Shown piece after piece: positions 25,664-33,194 of a stretch of DNA of 42,734 nt. Numbering within the stretch: the stretch's first letter is position 1; each line of letters begins with the position of its first letter. The position numbers and the translations under genes are program-made. Source of the stretch: Kiritimatiellia bacterium (lineage in GTDB: Bacteria; Verrucomicrobiota; Kiritimatiellia; RFP12; UBA1067); NCBI GenBank assembly GCA_028686345.1, contig JAQUCE010000002.1, forward strand, positions 1 to 42,734. Direction: 5' to 3'. Below the pieces are notes generated by a model. That model ran no database searches, had not been told where the DNA came from, and saw only the letters and a list, made by a program, of their open reading frames with translations.

Positions 25664-25775
25664 TACGCATGAACAACAAACGGTTGCCCCGGAAGGTTTG
25701 TTGCCCAGCCTTTCTTGGCGCGCTGTAGCCTTGGCGAAGGAGGAAGGCTGCTCCAAAGCGGGTTATGGAACCTTT
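25664..25775 (+). repeat. Second 3'-end repeat module, copy after the Mla lipoprotein gene
   Basis: It contains GAACAACAAACGG, a middle part (CCTTGGCGAAGGAGGAAGGC) and CAAAGCGGGTTATGG. The reverse complement of 27428-27557, abutting the GH16 stop, matches the whole. A shorter form without the middle part lies after bamA (36057 to 35990). The remaining bases up to 26036 include the REP at 25919-25938 and no gene. Confidence 0.8.
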
Positions 25776-25918
25776 GAAGACGATTCTGTCAAAATCGGCA
25801 ATAAAGCCGTTGATAACATTCGAGAATTCTTGTATAAGTGGTCATGCGCCGTACCTCTTTTGATGTTCATTTAGAAAAAAATATTATTAAGAGGCTTTCG
25901 GCGCACTTTAAAGGTGTA

Positions 25919-25938
25919 GTAGCCGCTCTACCAGCGGC
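25919..25938 (+). repeat. REP-like element, third type, copy 2
   Basis: GTAG, CCGCT, loop CTACC, AGCGG. Flanks up to about 25972 match 21630-21682 in reverse complement. Confidence 0.7.
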
Positions 25939-26036
25939 ATTTTGCAACAGGCTCATGAAAAGCGCGCCGTGGGATTTCATTATCTTTGCTTGTTTTTTCT
26001 AATCACTTAAGCGACTAGAAAGCGAGGCTGACACAT

Positions 26037-26543
26037 ATGCAAACTCAAAATATTGATTTAGCCCTGCCGTATGCAATCTCAGTTTGCGGAGTTGGGGAGC
26101 TTTCGCAATTCAAAACGCTCGGCATTACACACCTGCTTTCAATTGACTCGCCTGGCACACCAACCACAACCCCCGGGTGGTTTAAGGGCACACACTGGCA
26201 TGTGGCATTTGTGGATTTTGAGTCAAAGAAAATGGCTGCTATCTTCGGGGCAACACCCCCCGCCAAAAAAGATGTGGCGCTGATCCTTGAACTCAGCGAA
26301 ATGTGTCTTGCAAACTCCCGCACCTGCGACACGCATCTACTAATCCACTGCTTGGCAGGGGTCAGCCGCTCAACAGCAGCGGCCTATGCGATCATCTGCA
26401 AACTGCTTGGCCCTGGCTACGAAGAGGCCGCTTTTGAATATCTCCTCAACATTCGCCCCTGCGCTTCACCCAACCGCCTGGTTGTCAAATACGCGGATCA
26501 ACTGCTGAACCGTAAAGGCGCGATGGTTAAAGCCGCCACCTAG
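26037..26543 (+). CDS. Protein tyrosine phosphatase-like (dual-specificity phosphatase fold)
   Basis: A 168-residue cytoplasmic protein with the cysteine-phosphatase signature HCLAGVSRS at 104-112 (C105 nucleophile, R111 phosphate-binding). It is preceded by a small alpha/beta domain with 'ITHLLSID' and 'HVAFVDFES'. The general-acid loop would be at about 60-75 ('DFESKK'), less typical than in classical PTPs. Bacterial relatives are often annotated as tyrosine phosphatases of unknown substrate. It follows GCGAGG at a proper distance and stands alone between two repeat-rich spacers. No kinase gene is adjacent. The substrate is unknown; phosphotyrosine and polyphosphorylated small molecules are both possible. 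Confidence 0.85.
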   Translation: MQTQNIDLALPYAISVCGVGELSQFKTLGITHLLSIDSPGTPTTTPGWFKGTHWHVAFVDFESKKMAAIFGATPPAKKDVALILELSEMCLANSRTCDTHLLIHCLAGVSRSTAAAYAIICKLLGPGYEEAAFEYLLNIRPCASPNRLVVKYADQLLNRKGAMVKAAT

Positions 26544-26732
26544 CAGTAATACGGTGGCTTGCCCTGGAGCAAGGAGCTAGATCCGCAAGCTGGGCGCGGA
26601 GTGGAGAAGTGCGCGAGTGAGGAGGCGCGCCGCGGGGTTTCATAATCTTTGTTTGGCTCGCAGAGCCAACTCTACAGTTTCAACTTGAGTGAAGCTTGAG
26701 GCTCGAGCGTAAATTTCAGCTCTGCAAAATGA

Positions 26733-26761
26733 TTGAAAATCTTCCTGATCTCCGGTAGAAT
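26733..26761 (+). promoter_or_regulatory. Promoter of the cupin gene
   Basis: TTGAAA (26733-26738), 17 nt, TAGAAT (26756-26761). Each hexamer differs from consensus at one base. The predicted start near 26768 leaves a short leader with AAGGAAGG before the ATG at 26791. Confidence 0.7.
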
Positions 26762-26790
26762 ATGAGTCGAATTTAAGGAAGGAACTTTTT

Positions 26791-27108
26791 ATGAGCGAAA
26801 CAGTTAAAACACATGTGCTGATTGACATGATTGCATACCAGCAGGATGCGGTGGTCAGCCGCACCATTATTGATAAAAAAATCGGCACCGTGACCGTCTT
26901 TGCATTTGACGCTGGCCAAGGCCTGAGTGAACACACGGCCCCGTTTGATGCAATGGTTCAGGTTTTAGAAGGCGAAGTTGATATCACCATCTCCGGTGAG
27001 CCGCGTCTTGTGAAAGCCGGTGAGTTGATCATCATGCCTGCCGGTGATCCGCACGCCCTTCAAGCGCGTGGAAAATTCAAGATGCTGCTGACCATGATTC
27101 GCGCCTGA
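26791..27108 (+). CDS. Small cupin-domain protein
   Basis: A 105-residue single cupin barrel. Motif 1 is 'GQGLSEHTAPFDAMVQVLEG' with H48 and E60; the usual second histidine of HxH is replaced (HTA), so the metal site is incomplete or different. Motif 2 is 'PAGDPHAL' with H88. Relatives are small cytoplasmic cupins, often sensors or isomerases without known substrate. A near-consensus promoter and a strong AAGGAAGG ribosome-binding site suggest good expression as a single gene. It is convergent with the GH16 gene. Confidence 0.85.
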   Translation: MSETVKTHVLIDMIAYQQDAVVSRTIIDKKIGTVTVFAFDAGQGLSEHTAPFDAMVQVLEGEVDITISGEPRLVKAGELIIMPAGDPHALQARGKFKMLLTMIRA

Positions 27109-27330
27109 TATTTTCAGGCGTTCAGTTTCAGGCAGCCATCCCTCCTGCAGATCAATGTCGAAGGCAAACGTTCATTATCCAGTCGTGAAGGTTCGCTGTC
27201 AAAGCCTCCGGGTTCTCAGTGTCTCAGTGGCAAAAAAATTGTGCCTGCCTGTGCGTTGTACGCAGACGGGCGGCTATGCTGCGTTAGTTGCTATTCTTTC
27301 AACTCCTGTCGTGAAAAACAAGAAGTTCAG

Positions 27331-27394
27331 ACAGCCATCTTCATAACTTGTTGATTGAATGAACAGCCATCTTCATAACTTGTTGATTGAATGA
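27331..27394. repeat. 32-bp tandem duplication
   Basis: Two adjacent copies of a 32-bp unit starting ACAGCCATCTTCATAACTTG. Its end TTGATTGAATG is also found at 35975-35985 next to another copy of the same 3'-end module. The gene-free stretch 27109-27551 otherwise holds the module at 27428-27557 and a short GTGTCTCAGTG-type fragment, no gene. Confidence 0.85.
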
Positions 27395-27427
27395 AAATGT
27401 TTTCTTCAAGCAAGTTGCTTGCACCAA

Positions 27428-27557
27428 CTCCATTATCACTTTTACAGTAACGTCTCAATAAGCCGCTTTGGAGCAGCCTTCCTCCTTCGCCAAGGCTACG
27501 GCGCGGCAAGAAAGGCTGGACAACAAGCTCTAAGCAGCAGCCGTTTGTTGTTCACGT
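27428..27557 (-). repeat. Second 3'-end repeat module, copy at the GH16 stop
   Basis: On the minus strand the GH16 stop TGA is part of the first bases (GTGAACAACAAACGG) of this module, which also follows the Mla lipoprotein gene (25664-25775) and, shortened, bamA (35990-36057). Confidence 0.8.
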
Positions 27558-28430
27558 TTCCCTGTCACGGCGTAAAAGCGAAGCCGGAGTTGTCGGGTGC
27601 GGGCTGTAAACGCGCACCCAGTCGATTTCCATACTGGCCGGGTAGTGCGCGGGATTGGTCGGGCCGGAGCCGTTGACCCAGTTGCCTCCGATCTGCATGG
27701 AGAGGATGAAGTAAAAGGGCTGATTAAAAGGCCACTGCTTCTCACCTTTCTCGGGCAGACGCGGGTAACTGAGGGTCGGCTCGCCATTCACAGTAAAAAT
27801 AATTTTATCTGCATCCCATTCGCAGCCATAGGTATTCCAGCGATCACGTTCAATTTTACAGGTTGTGCCTTTTTTTGGGGTATTGGTTTTGTCGATGTTC
27901 AGTGTATAGCTGGAGTGCACTGTCTGGTAGACGATATCGTCAAAGTTCAGGTGCTCCATCAAATCAATCTCACCGTTATCGGGCCATCCCCGATCCTGGC
28001 CCAGCATCCAGAGTGCGGGCCATGCGCCTTGGGCACTCTTGAATCGTGCCCGTACCTGCACCTTGCCGTACTGAAAGGTGAACTTATCCTTACTGGTGAT
28101 CGCGCCAGTCAGATAGGGGGACGGATCTTTATCCAGGTTGTTGTTTTGGATGCCGCGCAGGAGCAGAGTGCCGTTGGCGACTTTGATCAGGCTCGGGTCA
28201 TCTGAAATTGTGTTCATCCAATCAGCTTTTCCCCGTTTGCAGAGCGCCCATTTAGAGTCATCCAGTTTTGTCCCGTCAAATTCATCCTGCCAGAGCAGCT
28301 TCCACTTTGTTGGATCAACCGGCTTTGGCAGGGGTGTCAAGGTGGCTGCGCGAGCTGATGTTGTTACGCTTGCTGCCAAGGCAACAAGGGTGATAGAGCC
28401 AAATAAAACAATTTTACCGGAGATATTCAT
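27552..28430 (-). CDS. Secreted glycoside hydrolase family 16
   Basis: A 292-residue exported endo-beta-glucanase-type enzyme. The start at 28430 follows GAGGTCTAAA and gives the signal peptide MNISGKIVLFGSITLVALAA and following residues up to about 29. The GH16 fold begins at 'KLLWQDEFDGTKLDDSKW' and contains the catalytic E-x-D-x-x-E as 'GEIDLMEH': E154 nucleophile, D156, E159 acid/base. Aromatic subsite residues 'GAWPALWML' precede it, and the closing strand is 'MEIDWVRVY'. The ELDxxE-with-insertion form is that of laminarinases and related beta-1,3-glucanases. Carrageenases and agarases also fall here, so the substrate is open. Its stop lies in a dispersed repeat. Confidence 0.93.
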   Translation of the reverse strand: MNISGKIVLFGSITLVALAASVTTSARAATLTPLPKPVDPTKWKLLWQDEFDGTKLDDSKWALCKRGKADWMNTISDDPSLIKVANGTLLLRGIQNNNLDKDPSPYLTGAITSKDKFTFQYGKVQVRARFKSAQGAWPALWMLGQDRGWPDNGEIDLMEHLNFDDIVYQTVHSSYTLNIDKTNTPKKGTTCKIERDRWNTYGCEWDADKIIFTVNGEPTLSYPRLPEKGEKQWPFNQPFYFILSMQIGGNWVNGSGPTNPAHYPASMEIDWVRVYSPHPTTPASLLRRDRET

Positions 28431-28549
28431 TTTAGACCTCATGATTTGATTTGAAGGTGACCAGGCGTGCAAGAGCCTGTTAACTCATTGACGTACTATT
28501 GTTGAGAATCTGCCGCGTTTTGTCCATCAAAAAATACGGCGCCTTCCTG

Positions 28550-28592
28550 GAGCTAAAAACAACAAGGGCCTGCGGCGAACCGCAGACCCTTG
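28550..28592 (-). terminator. Rho-independent terminator of the jelly-roll protein gene
   Basis: On the minus strand: CAAGGGTCTGCGG, loop TTC, GCCGCAGGCCCTTG, then TTGTTTTT. The stem is 13 bp with one mismatch and lies about 35 bp after the stop. Confidence 0.85.
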
Positions 28593-28628
28593 TATGTCAG
28601 TTGTGTAAGTTAAAACAGCGCTGCTGTC

Positions 28629-30071
28629 TTATTCCACGATGGCTTTGATGAACTCATTAGTGAGACCTGAGATCACCACTTCCGCTTCACCAGCCACTAA
28701 GTCGATAGACTGGGTGGCTCTTAATGTGAATGCTACGCCCAGGTCAGTTGTTGTATAGACATACAACGTTCCGTTGAGCTCAGTGAAGTCAACAAGCGGA
28801 TCGCTGGCACCAACTGTAATCGTTGTTGTGCCTGCGCCCTTGTCAACCACGATAGAGGTAATCTCGATCGTTGCATCAGTGGTTGGCGGAACGTTCAGGA
28901 GATAGTCATCAATGTCGCTTGCTCCCACATCGCCTTCACCAAGTGTGTTTGCGATTGCCCAAGTTGAGAGCTTGGCCAAGTCAAACGTTGTGCCGCCAAT
29001 TTCGTGTGGCCCGCTGACCTGTGCCACTGTGACTGTCACAGAGCAATCAGCTGTTGCGGTCAGCACGCTGGAAAACTCCCTGTTTGGAGCAGGCAAGTCG
29101 CCTGATAGGTCTTCATTGATCGGGCCGGTCACAGAAACAATTCTGAACCAATCATCCGCGGTCATTGTAACCAAATCTCCGGAGTTAGCCGTTCCAGCAG
29201 GCGAGAACAAGACATTCCCACCCTCTGCAACCAGCGTCAGCACGATAATGCTCGGAGCGTCCGGGAATACCGGCATCTGATCCGAGACCACTAGCTCATC
29301 CAACGAACCAGTTCCCTGGAAGCTGATCAAGTTGATGTCGGATAACCCATCATCAATATTCAAGAAAAAGCTTCCATTGTAGGCACTCGCAATTGCATCC
29401 GTTGCATTCGCATGTGTAATAAGTTGTCCATCGACCCATATCTCTGTAAATCCAAAACCTTCATAACCAGAGACTTTCATGGTTAATCTATACCATTTTT
29501 CCGGATCAATAGGATTACTAAGGGTAATCGTAGAGGTTGCTGGCTCGGTAAAATACTCAACCAAGTCTATAAATTTTTTAGACACGACAACCAGATTTGA
29601 CGCAGCATTGACATACAGTGCAACTTTTACGTCTGTTCCATCAATCACCGGTTCATCTTCACTTGGAGTGAACTGAATCAGTGTATCAATATAAACGGGC
29701 GTAGTAAACGCATCCAACACATCTGTCACTGCACGTGAAAGCGTGTTGCCCTCTGTCTCCAGCTGGAGCATCAGCGTTGAAGTCTCATTTGAAATTGGTC
29801 CTTCGCCATTAATGGCAGCGTAAGCTGCATTGGTGAGAACCAGTTTCGAAGCATCGCCGCTGGCTGCAAACCAGTTTGTGATTACTTCTTGAGGACCAAC
29901 AGTAACTTGTTTGTACTCACCGATCGGCAAGTCCACGCTGCCAAGTATTGTACCTGGCACAGTACCTGCCTCGAATGAGTCCGACACATAATCCACAGCA
30001 GAGGCGCTGAGCGCACATACGCCAACACAGACTGCTCCGAATTTAAACAACTGTTTTAAAGTCAGGTTCAT
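28629..30071 (-). CDS. Exported LamG/jelly-roll-like protein of unknown function
   Basis: A 480-residue secreted protein. ATG 30071 follows a textbook AGGAGGG and starts the signal peptide MNLTLKQLFKFGAVCVGVCA (cleavage after about ASA, residue 25). Residues about 28-250 look like a concanavalin-type jelly roll ('DSFEAG', 'EKWYRLTMKVSGYEGFGFTE', 'FFLNIDDGLSDINLISFQGT' and 'GSLDELVVSD'). Next is a repeat like those of InlB/Listeria-Bacteroides type cell-surface proteins ('GGNVLFSPAGTANSGDLVTM'). The C-terminal 120 residues resemble the tail of other exported proteins in this lineage ('TWAIANTLGEGD'). No catalytic motif is seen. It has its own promoter with a palindromic operator candidate and its own terminator, so it is monocistronic and regulated. 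Confidence 0.8.
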   Translation of the reverse strand: MNLTLKQLFKFGAVCVGVCALSASAVDYVSDSFEAGTVPGTILGSVDLPIGEYKQVTVGPQEVITNWFAASGDASKLVLTNAAYAAINGEGPISNETSTLMLQLETEGNTLSRAVTDVLDAFTTPVYIDTLIQFTPSEDEPVIDGTDVKVALYVNAASNLVVVSKKFIDLVEYFTEPATSTITLSNPIDPEKWYRLTMKVSGYEGFGFTEIWVDGQLITHANATDAIASAYNGSFFLNIDDGLSDINLISFQGTGSLDELVVSDQMPVFPDAPSIIVLTLVAEGGNVLFSPAGTANSGDLVTMTADDWFRIVSVTGPINEDLSGDLPAPNREFSSVLTATADCSVTVTVAQVSGPHEIGGTTFDLAKLSTWAIANTLGEGDVGASDIDDYLLNVPPTTDATIEITSIVVDKGAGTTTITVGASDPLVDFTELNGTLYVYTTTDLGVAFTLRATQSIDLVAGEAEVVISGLTNEFIKAIVE

Positions 30072-30192
30072 TATAAACCCTCCTAACATGTGTTTTGCAG
30101 TTATTCTGCATGAATAACCGCGATTTATCAAATCCTGTCAAACGCTAAATCTTTTGGGGAGACCGCATTTTTCAAGACCATTCTTTCGTTGG

Positions 30193-30226
30193 TTCCTATG
30201 ATAGGAAAGTTTTATTATATTTGCAA
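30193..30226 (-). promoter_or_regulatory. Promoter with palindromic operator candidate for the jelly-roll protein gene
   Basis: On the minus strand: TTGCAA (30226-30221), 17-nt spacer, TATCAT (30203-30198). A perfect palindrome TTCCTATGATAGGAA (30193-30207) covers the -10 hexamer, which is the position of a repressor operator. The leader is about 120 nt. Confidence 0.6.
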
Positions 30227-30234
30227 GGGCTAAA

Positions 30235-30825
30235 TCAAATTTTTTTATAGTTTTTTTTCATCGATTTAATTACAAAATGTACCGCAATAATCACGGCTAA
30301 GATCATCCCGACCGCAGCCCAGCGCATATTCTTGTTTTCCAGGTATTTCAAAAATTGCTCCCCAATCAACCCGGTGGCATATAGAAAGATCAAAGCCTGC
30401 GCCACCGCCGCGCCGGTGAGAACCACCAGAAACTTGATGATTCCGTAATGCGTGACACCTGCCGTGATATAGGCAAAGGTGCGCGCCCCTGGCAGGAAAC
30501 GCGCGGCAACCAGTGCCTTGATGGCGTGCTGAGAGAAATAACCCTGCATCTGTTCCACCTGCTCAGCGTTGATCCACCTTCGATTAATGCAAAAAACAAT
30601 CGCATAGCGACCGATCAGATAGAGCCCGACGTCTCCCAGCAGGCTGCCAACGACCATAGCGTTGAATGCGAGCCACCAGCTGATATCACCGGTTGCGACC
30701 AGCAATCCAACAACGCAACGGCCAGGGTCCTCCAAAAAACAGACCCCCAGCGTAATAATCAATCCCAGCAGCCACGGGTTGCCTGCCAAGTGTTCACATA
30801 ACCCGGAAAATGTTGCGTCACTCAC
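30235..30825 (-). CDS. DedA family membrane protein
   Basis: A 196-residue inner-membrane protein of the DedA/VTT (SNARE-associated) family, proposed to flip or move undecaprenyl phosphate or phospholipids across the membrane. The signature is clear: an acidic residue in the first helix hairpin ('CFLEDPG'), 'GSLLGDVGLYLIGR', and 'ARFLPGARTFAYITAGVTHY' with the conserved arginines. The last helix is followed by a basic tail (KSMKKNYKKI). It is slightly shorter than E. coli DedA (about 220). It has no operon partner; the HtrA terminator lies upstream. Confidence 0.9.
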   Translation of the reverse strand: MSDATFSGLCEHLAGNPWLLGLIITLGVCFLEDPGRCVVGLLVATGDISWWLAFNAMVVGSLLGDVGLYLIGRYAIVFCINRRWINAEQVEQMQGYFSQHAIKALVAARFLPGARTFAYITAGVTHYGIIKFLVVLTGAAVAQALIFLYATGLIGEQFLKYLENKNMRWAAVGMILAVIIAVHFVIKSMKKNYKKI

Positions 30826-30984
30826 AAATTATACCTCCAACTTGTCGATACCACCCACTGAGGGTGCTTTGCGCGCAAACAACACTGCTAATAGGCAGCA
30901 ATTCAAGGTCAGCATAAAAATAGCGATGATATCCAAACATGGGAGATGATTTTCATTCATTTGCCGAGGGTTGTCAATGGCAGA

Positions 30985-31021
30985 AGCATAAAAATGCCGG
31001 GATCTTTTTACGGATCCCGGC
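30985..31021 (-). terminator. Rho-independent terminator of htrA
   Basis: On the minus strand: GCCGGGATC, 8-nt loop, GATCCCGGC, then ATTTTTATG. It lies about 115 bp after the htrA stop. It sits inside the 310-bp gene-free stretch 30826-31135, which otherwise holds two 23-bp tandem units (about 31059-31104) and a GT-rich tract. Confidence 0.85.
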
Positions 31022-31058
31022 TCTGCATGACAGGAGTGGTCTAAATATAACTTAGGTG

Positions 31059-31140
31059 TGTGTTTTTAAATGTAAATTGTGTGTGTTTTTAAATGTAAAT
31101 TGTGTGTGTGTGTTATGTGTTGTATGTGTGTGTTGTTATG
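31059..31140. repeat. 23-bp tandem repeat and GT-rich tract
   Basis: The unit TGTTTTTAAATGTAAATTGT plus GTG occurs twice at a 23-bp period (31061 and 31084), followed by a run of GT dinucleotides to about 31136, immediately 3' of htrA. Confidence 0.85.
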
Positions 31141-32584
31141 AAAAATTCAAGTTAATAAAAATGGTCGCTTTGCCTGATTTCACTCGCAATAGCATCCGCT
31201 CGCCTTTACCTTTCTGCGCTGCCTGCTCAAACTCACTGAGGCTCTTGACACTTTGCCGGTTGACCTCAAGAATCAACATCCCCTTTCTCAGCCCCTGGCG
31301 CTCCGCATCTGAACCCTGTTCCACCTCAGTGACAACCAAGCCCTCTTCCGCACTGTAACCCAGTTGCTCGGCGATCTCAGCATTCAGGGTCTGCACCTTA
31401 AAGCCAACCTTGTTCAAAATCTGCTCCTGGCTCTCATCTGAGACATCGTCACCTGGCATCAAAGCAACCTCAATGTTGACCTTCTTGCGCTTGCCATCGC
31501 GGATAACGATGAACTCCGCCTTTCTATTAGGCATGATCCGTGCCACATTGCTGCGGAAGCTCTGATTATCTTTAATTTTCTCGCCATTAAGCTCAATTAT
31601 AATGTCGCCGCTCTTGATCCCGGCCTTCGCGGCTGGCCCATCCTCCATCACTTCAGCGATCAGAACACCCCCGGATTGGTCGTGGCCAAAGGAGCGCGCC
31701 ATCTCCTGGGTAACATCACCCGGATTAAGATAAACTCCAATGTAACCTCTTTTCACATAACCACTTGCGACAAGATGCTCTTTGATCTCAAGTGCCATGT
31801 CAATTGGCACGGCAAAGCCAATGCCCATGTAACCGCCGCTCTGACTGAAGATGGCGGTGTTAATGCCGATCACCTCGCCTTTGATGTTCAGCAGCGGCCC
31901 GCCGGAGTTGCCCGGATTAATCGCGGCATCGGTCTGAATAAAGTCCTCATAGTCGGTAATTCCGATATTAGTGCGTCCTTTAGCACTCACTACGCCGACT
32001 GTTAGTGTCTTATTGAGTCCAAATGGAGTGCCAATGGCAATCACCCACTCACCGATTTCCAGCTGGTTGATATCACCGGTCTTGAGAAAGGGCAGATCAT
32101 CGGCCTCGATTTTAATCAGAGCGACCTCTGTGCGCGGGTCAGCCCCGATTCTTTTAGCTGGAAACTCGCGGCCATCGGCCAGTTTGACTGTGATCTTATC
32201 CATGTCGCCCACTACATGGGTGTTAGTGAGTATAAATCCATCTTTACTGATGAGGAATCCAGAGCCCTGGCCCATCATCTTGTAGGTACGGGGAGGTTTG
32301 CTGCTCTGCGGGATGTCCGGCGCACCGCCACGGGGGTTTTGAAAACGTTGCGGGAGTCCCTCTCCAAAGAAATCAAAGAAATTTCCATATTGCCGCATGC
32401 CGCGCATGGGCACGTTTTTCTCTACCTCAATAAACACCACCGCTGGTGTCGCCTCTTTGGCAACTGCCGAAAACCCCTTGTTAAAATCAACAACTGCGGC
32501 CTGGACGGTCAAGCTGACACTCAGGATAGCTGCTAAAACAATCCCGGTAACAGCACCTCTTCTTATGCTTATGGCTTCTTTCAT
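31136..32584 (-). CDS. degP: Periplasmic serine protease Do, HtrA/DegP-like
   Basis: A 482-residue exported chaperone-protease for misfolded envelope proteins. Residues 1-29 are a signal peptide. The trypsin-like domain follows: catalytic His123 in 'LTNTHVV', Ser227 in 'GNSGGPLL'. The acid position, normally Asp in 'DPRTD.A', is Glu153 here ('GADPRTEVALIK'). Two PDZ domains lie at about 265-355 and 390-480 ('RGYIGVYLNPGDVTQEMARS', 'EGLVVTEVEQGSDAERQGLR'). The overall length and layout match DegP/DegQ. A GAGAGGAAG site precedes the ATG. It is transcribed alone, with a terminator at 30985-31021. An Asp-to-Glu change may lower activity or simply be the lineage norm. Confidence 0.95.
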   Translation of the reverse strand: MKEAISIRRGAVTGIVLAAILSVSLTVQAAVVDFNKGFSAVAKEATPAVVFIEVEKNVPMRGMRQYGNFFDFFGEGLPQRFQNPRGGAPDIPQSSKPPRTYKMMGQGSGFLISKDGFILTNTHVVGDMDKITVKLADGREFPAKRIGADPRTEVALIKIEADDLPFLKTGDINQLEIGEWVIAIGTPFGLNKTLTVGVVSAKGRTNIGITDYEDFIQTDAAINPGNSGGPLLNIKGEVIGINTAIFSQSGGYMGIGFAVPIDMALEIKEHLVASGYVKRGYIGVYLNPGDVTQEMARSFGHDQSGGVLIAEVMEDGPAAKAGIKSGDIIIELNGEKIKDNQSFRSNVARIMPNRKAEFIVIRDGKRKKVNIEVALMPGDDVSDESQEQILNKVGFKVQTLNAEIAEQLGYSAEEGLVVTEVEQGSDAERQGLRKGMLILEVNRQSVKSLSEFEQAAQKGKGERMLLRVKSGKATIFINLNFS

Positions 32585-32620
32585 GGGTCGAACTTCCTCT
32601 CAGCGAAAAATTTATCTAAA

Positions 32621-32691
32621 TGGCCATAGCATGTTCCAGTAGACAGCAACAGCTCAAGTTTTCACTGACGAAGCGGATCATGCTATGGCCA
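32621..32691. repeat. Inverted repeat upstream of htrA
   Basis: Perfect 13-bp arms TGGCCATAGCATG (32621-32633) and its complement (32679-32691), 45 bp apart, beginning 37 bp upstream of the htrA ATG. It could be a looping operator or an RNA stem in the htrA leader. Confidence 0.5.
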
Positions 32692-32977
32692 AACGGACCT
32701 GTTTATTAAAATCTGCTGTCTCCCCGTCAGTGCAATCTAATATGCTAATCTTGTGCCAACCTGGAAAAAACGCGAAAATGATCTTTTTTATTGATTTCCA
32801 GCGACAGGTTGTCTGGCAGCGCGTCAAAGTGGCACAAAAGCTCATCCGCTTTTCGACTACGAATAACACGGATTTACGCTAATGGGGGGCGGAGTGAAGC
32901 AGTGTGCGAGTAAAGGGGTGGACAGTTGGTGCGGGAGTAAAAGAGCGCGCCAGTCAGCTGCAAAATGAGTCACAGCT

Positions 32978-33107
32978 GTAGGGCGCGGGCCTTGACCGCG
33001 CCGGCGAAGCGAAAGTTTGGCGCAACACGAGCCGCAAGTGTTGTGCTTCGCGAGCCGAAACACTTGGCTGCAGACACGTGCCAACCGCGGTCACGGCCCG
33101 CGGCTAC
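32978..33107. repeat. REP doublet, second type (long REPIN)
   Basis: Left REP: GTAG at 32978, then GGCGCGG, 7-nt loop, CCGCGCC. Right REP: CCGCGG, loop, CCGCGG, then CTAC ending at 33107. The two are inverted and separated by about 80 bp. Another REPIN begins 17 bp further on. The outer GTAG/CTAC tetranucleotides are the hallmark of REPs moved by RAYT transposases. No RAYT gene is in the window. Confidence 0.7.
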
Positions 33108-33194
33108 AGTGCTTCGCAAAAACGTAGCTCCGATTTCCAATCGGAGATGTCCGGCTGGAAACCGGAGCTACAGGCGGTCAGCCGTGCCTTTGGT

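Noticed and set aside
32685..32882. Small plus-strand gene of 65 codons starting MAKRTCLL
   Set aside because: It has no ribosome-binding site, an equally long frame runs on the other strand, and there is no family resemblance.
33124..33194. Retron or diversity-generating element linked to the intron remnant
   Set aside because: No msr/msd-like fold or template repeat is present, and the reverse-transcriptase remnant fits a group II maturase start.
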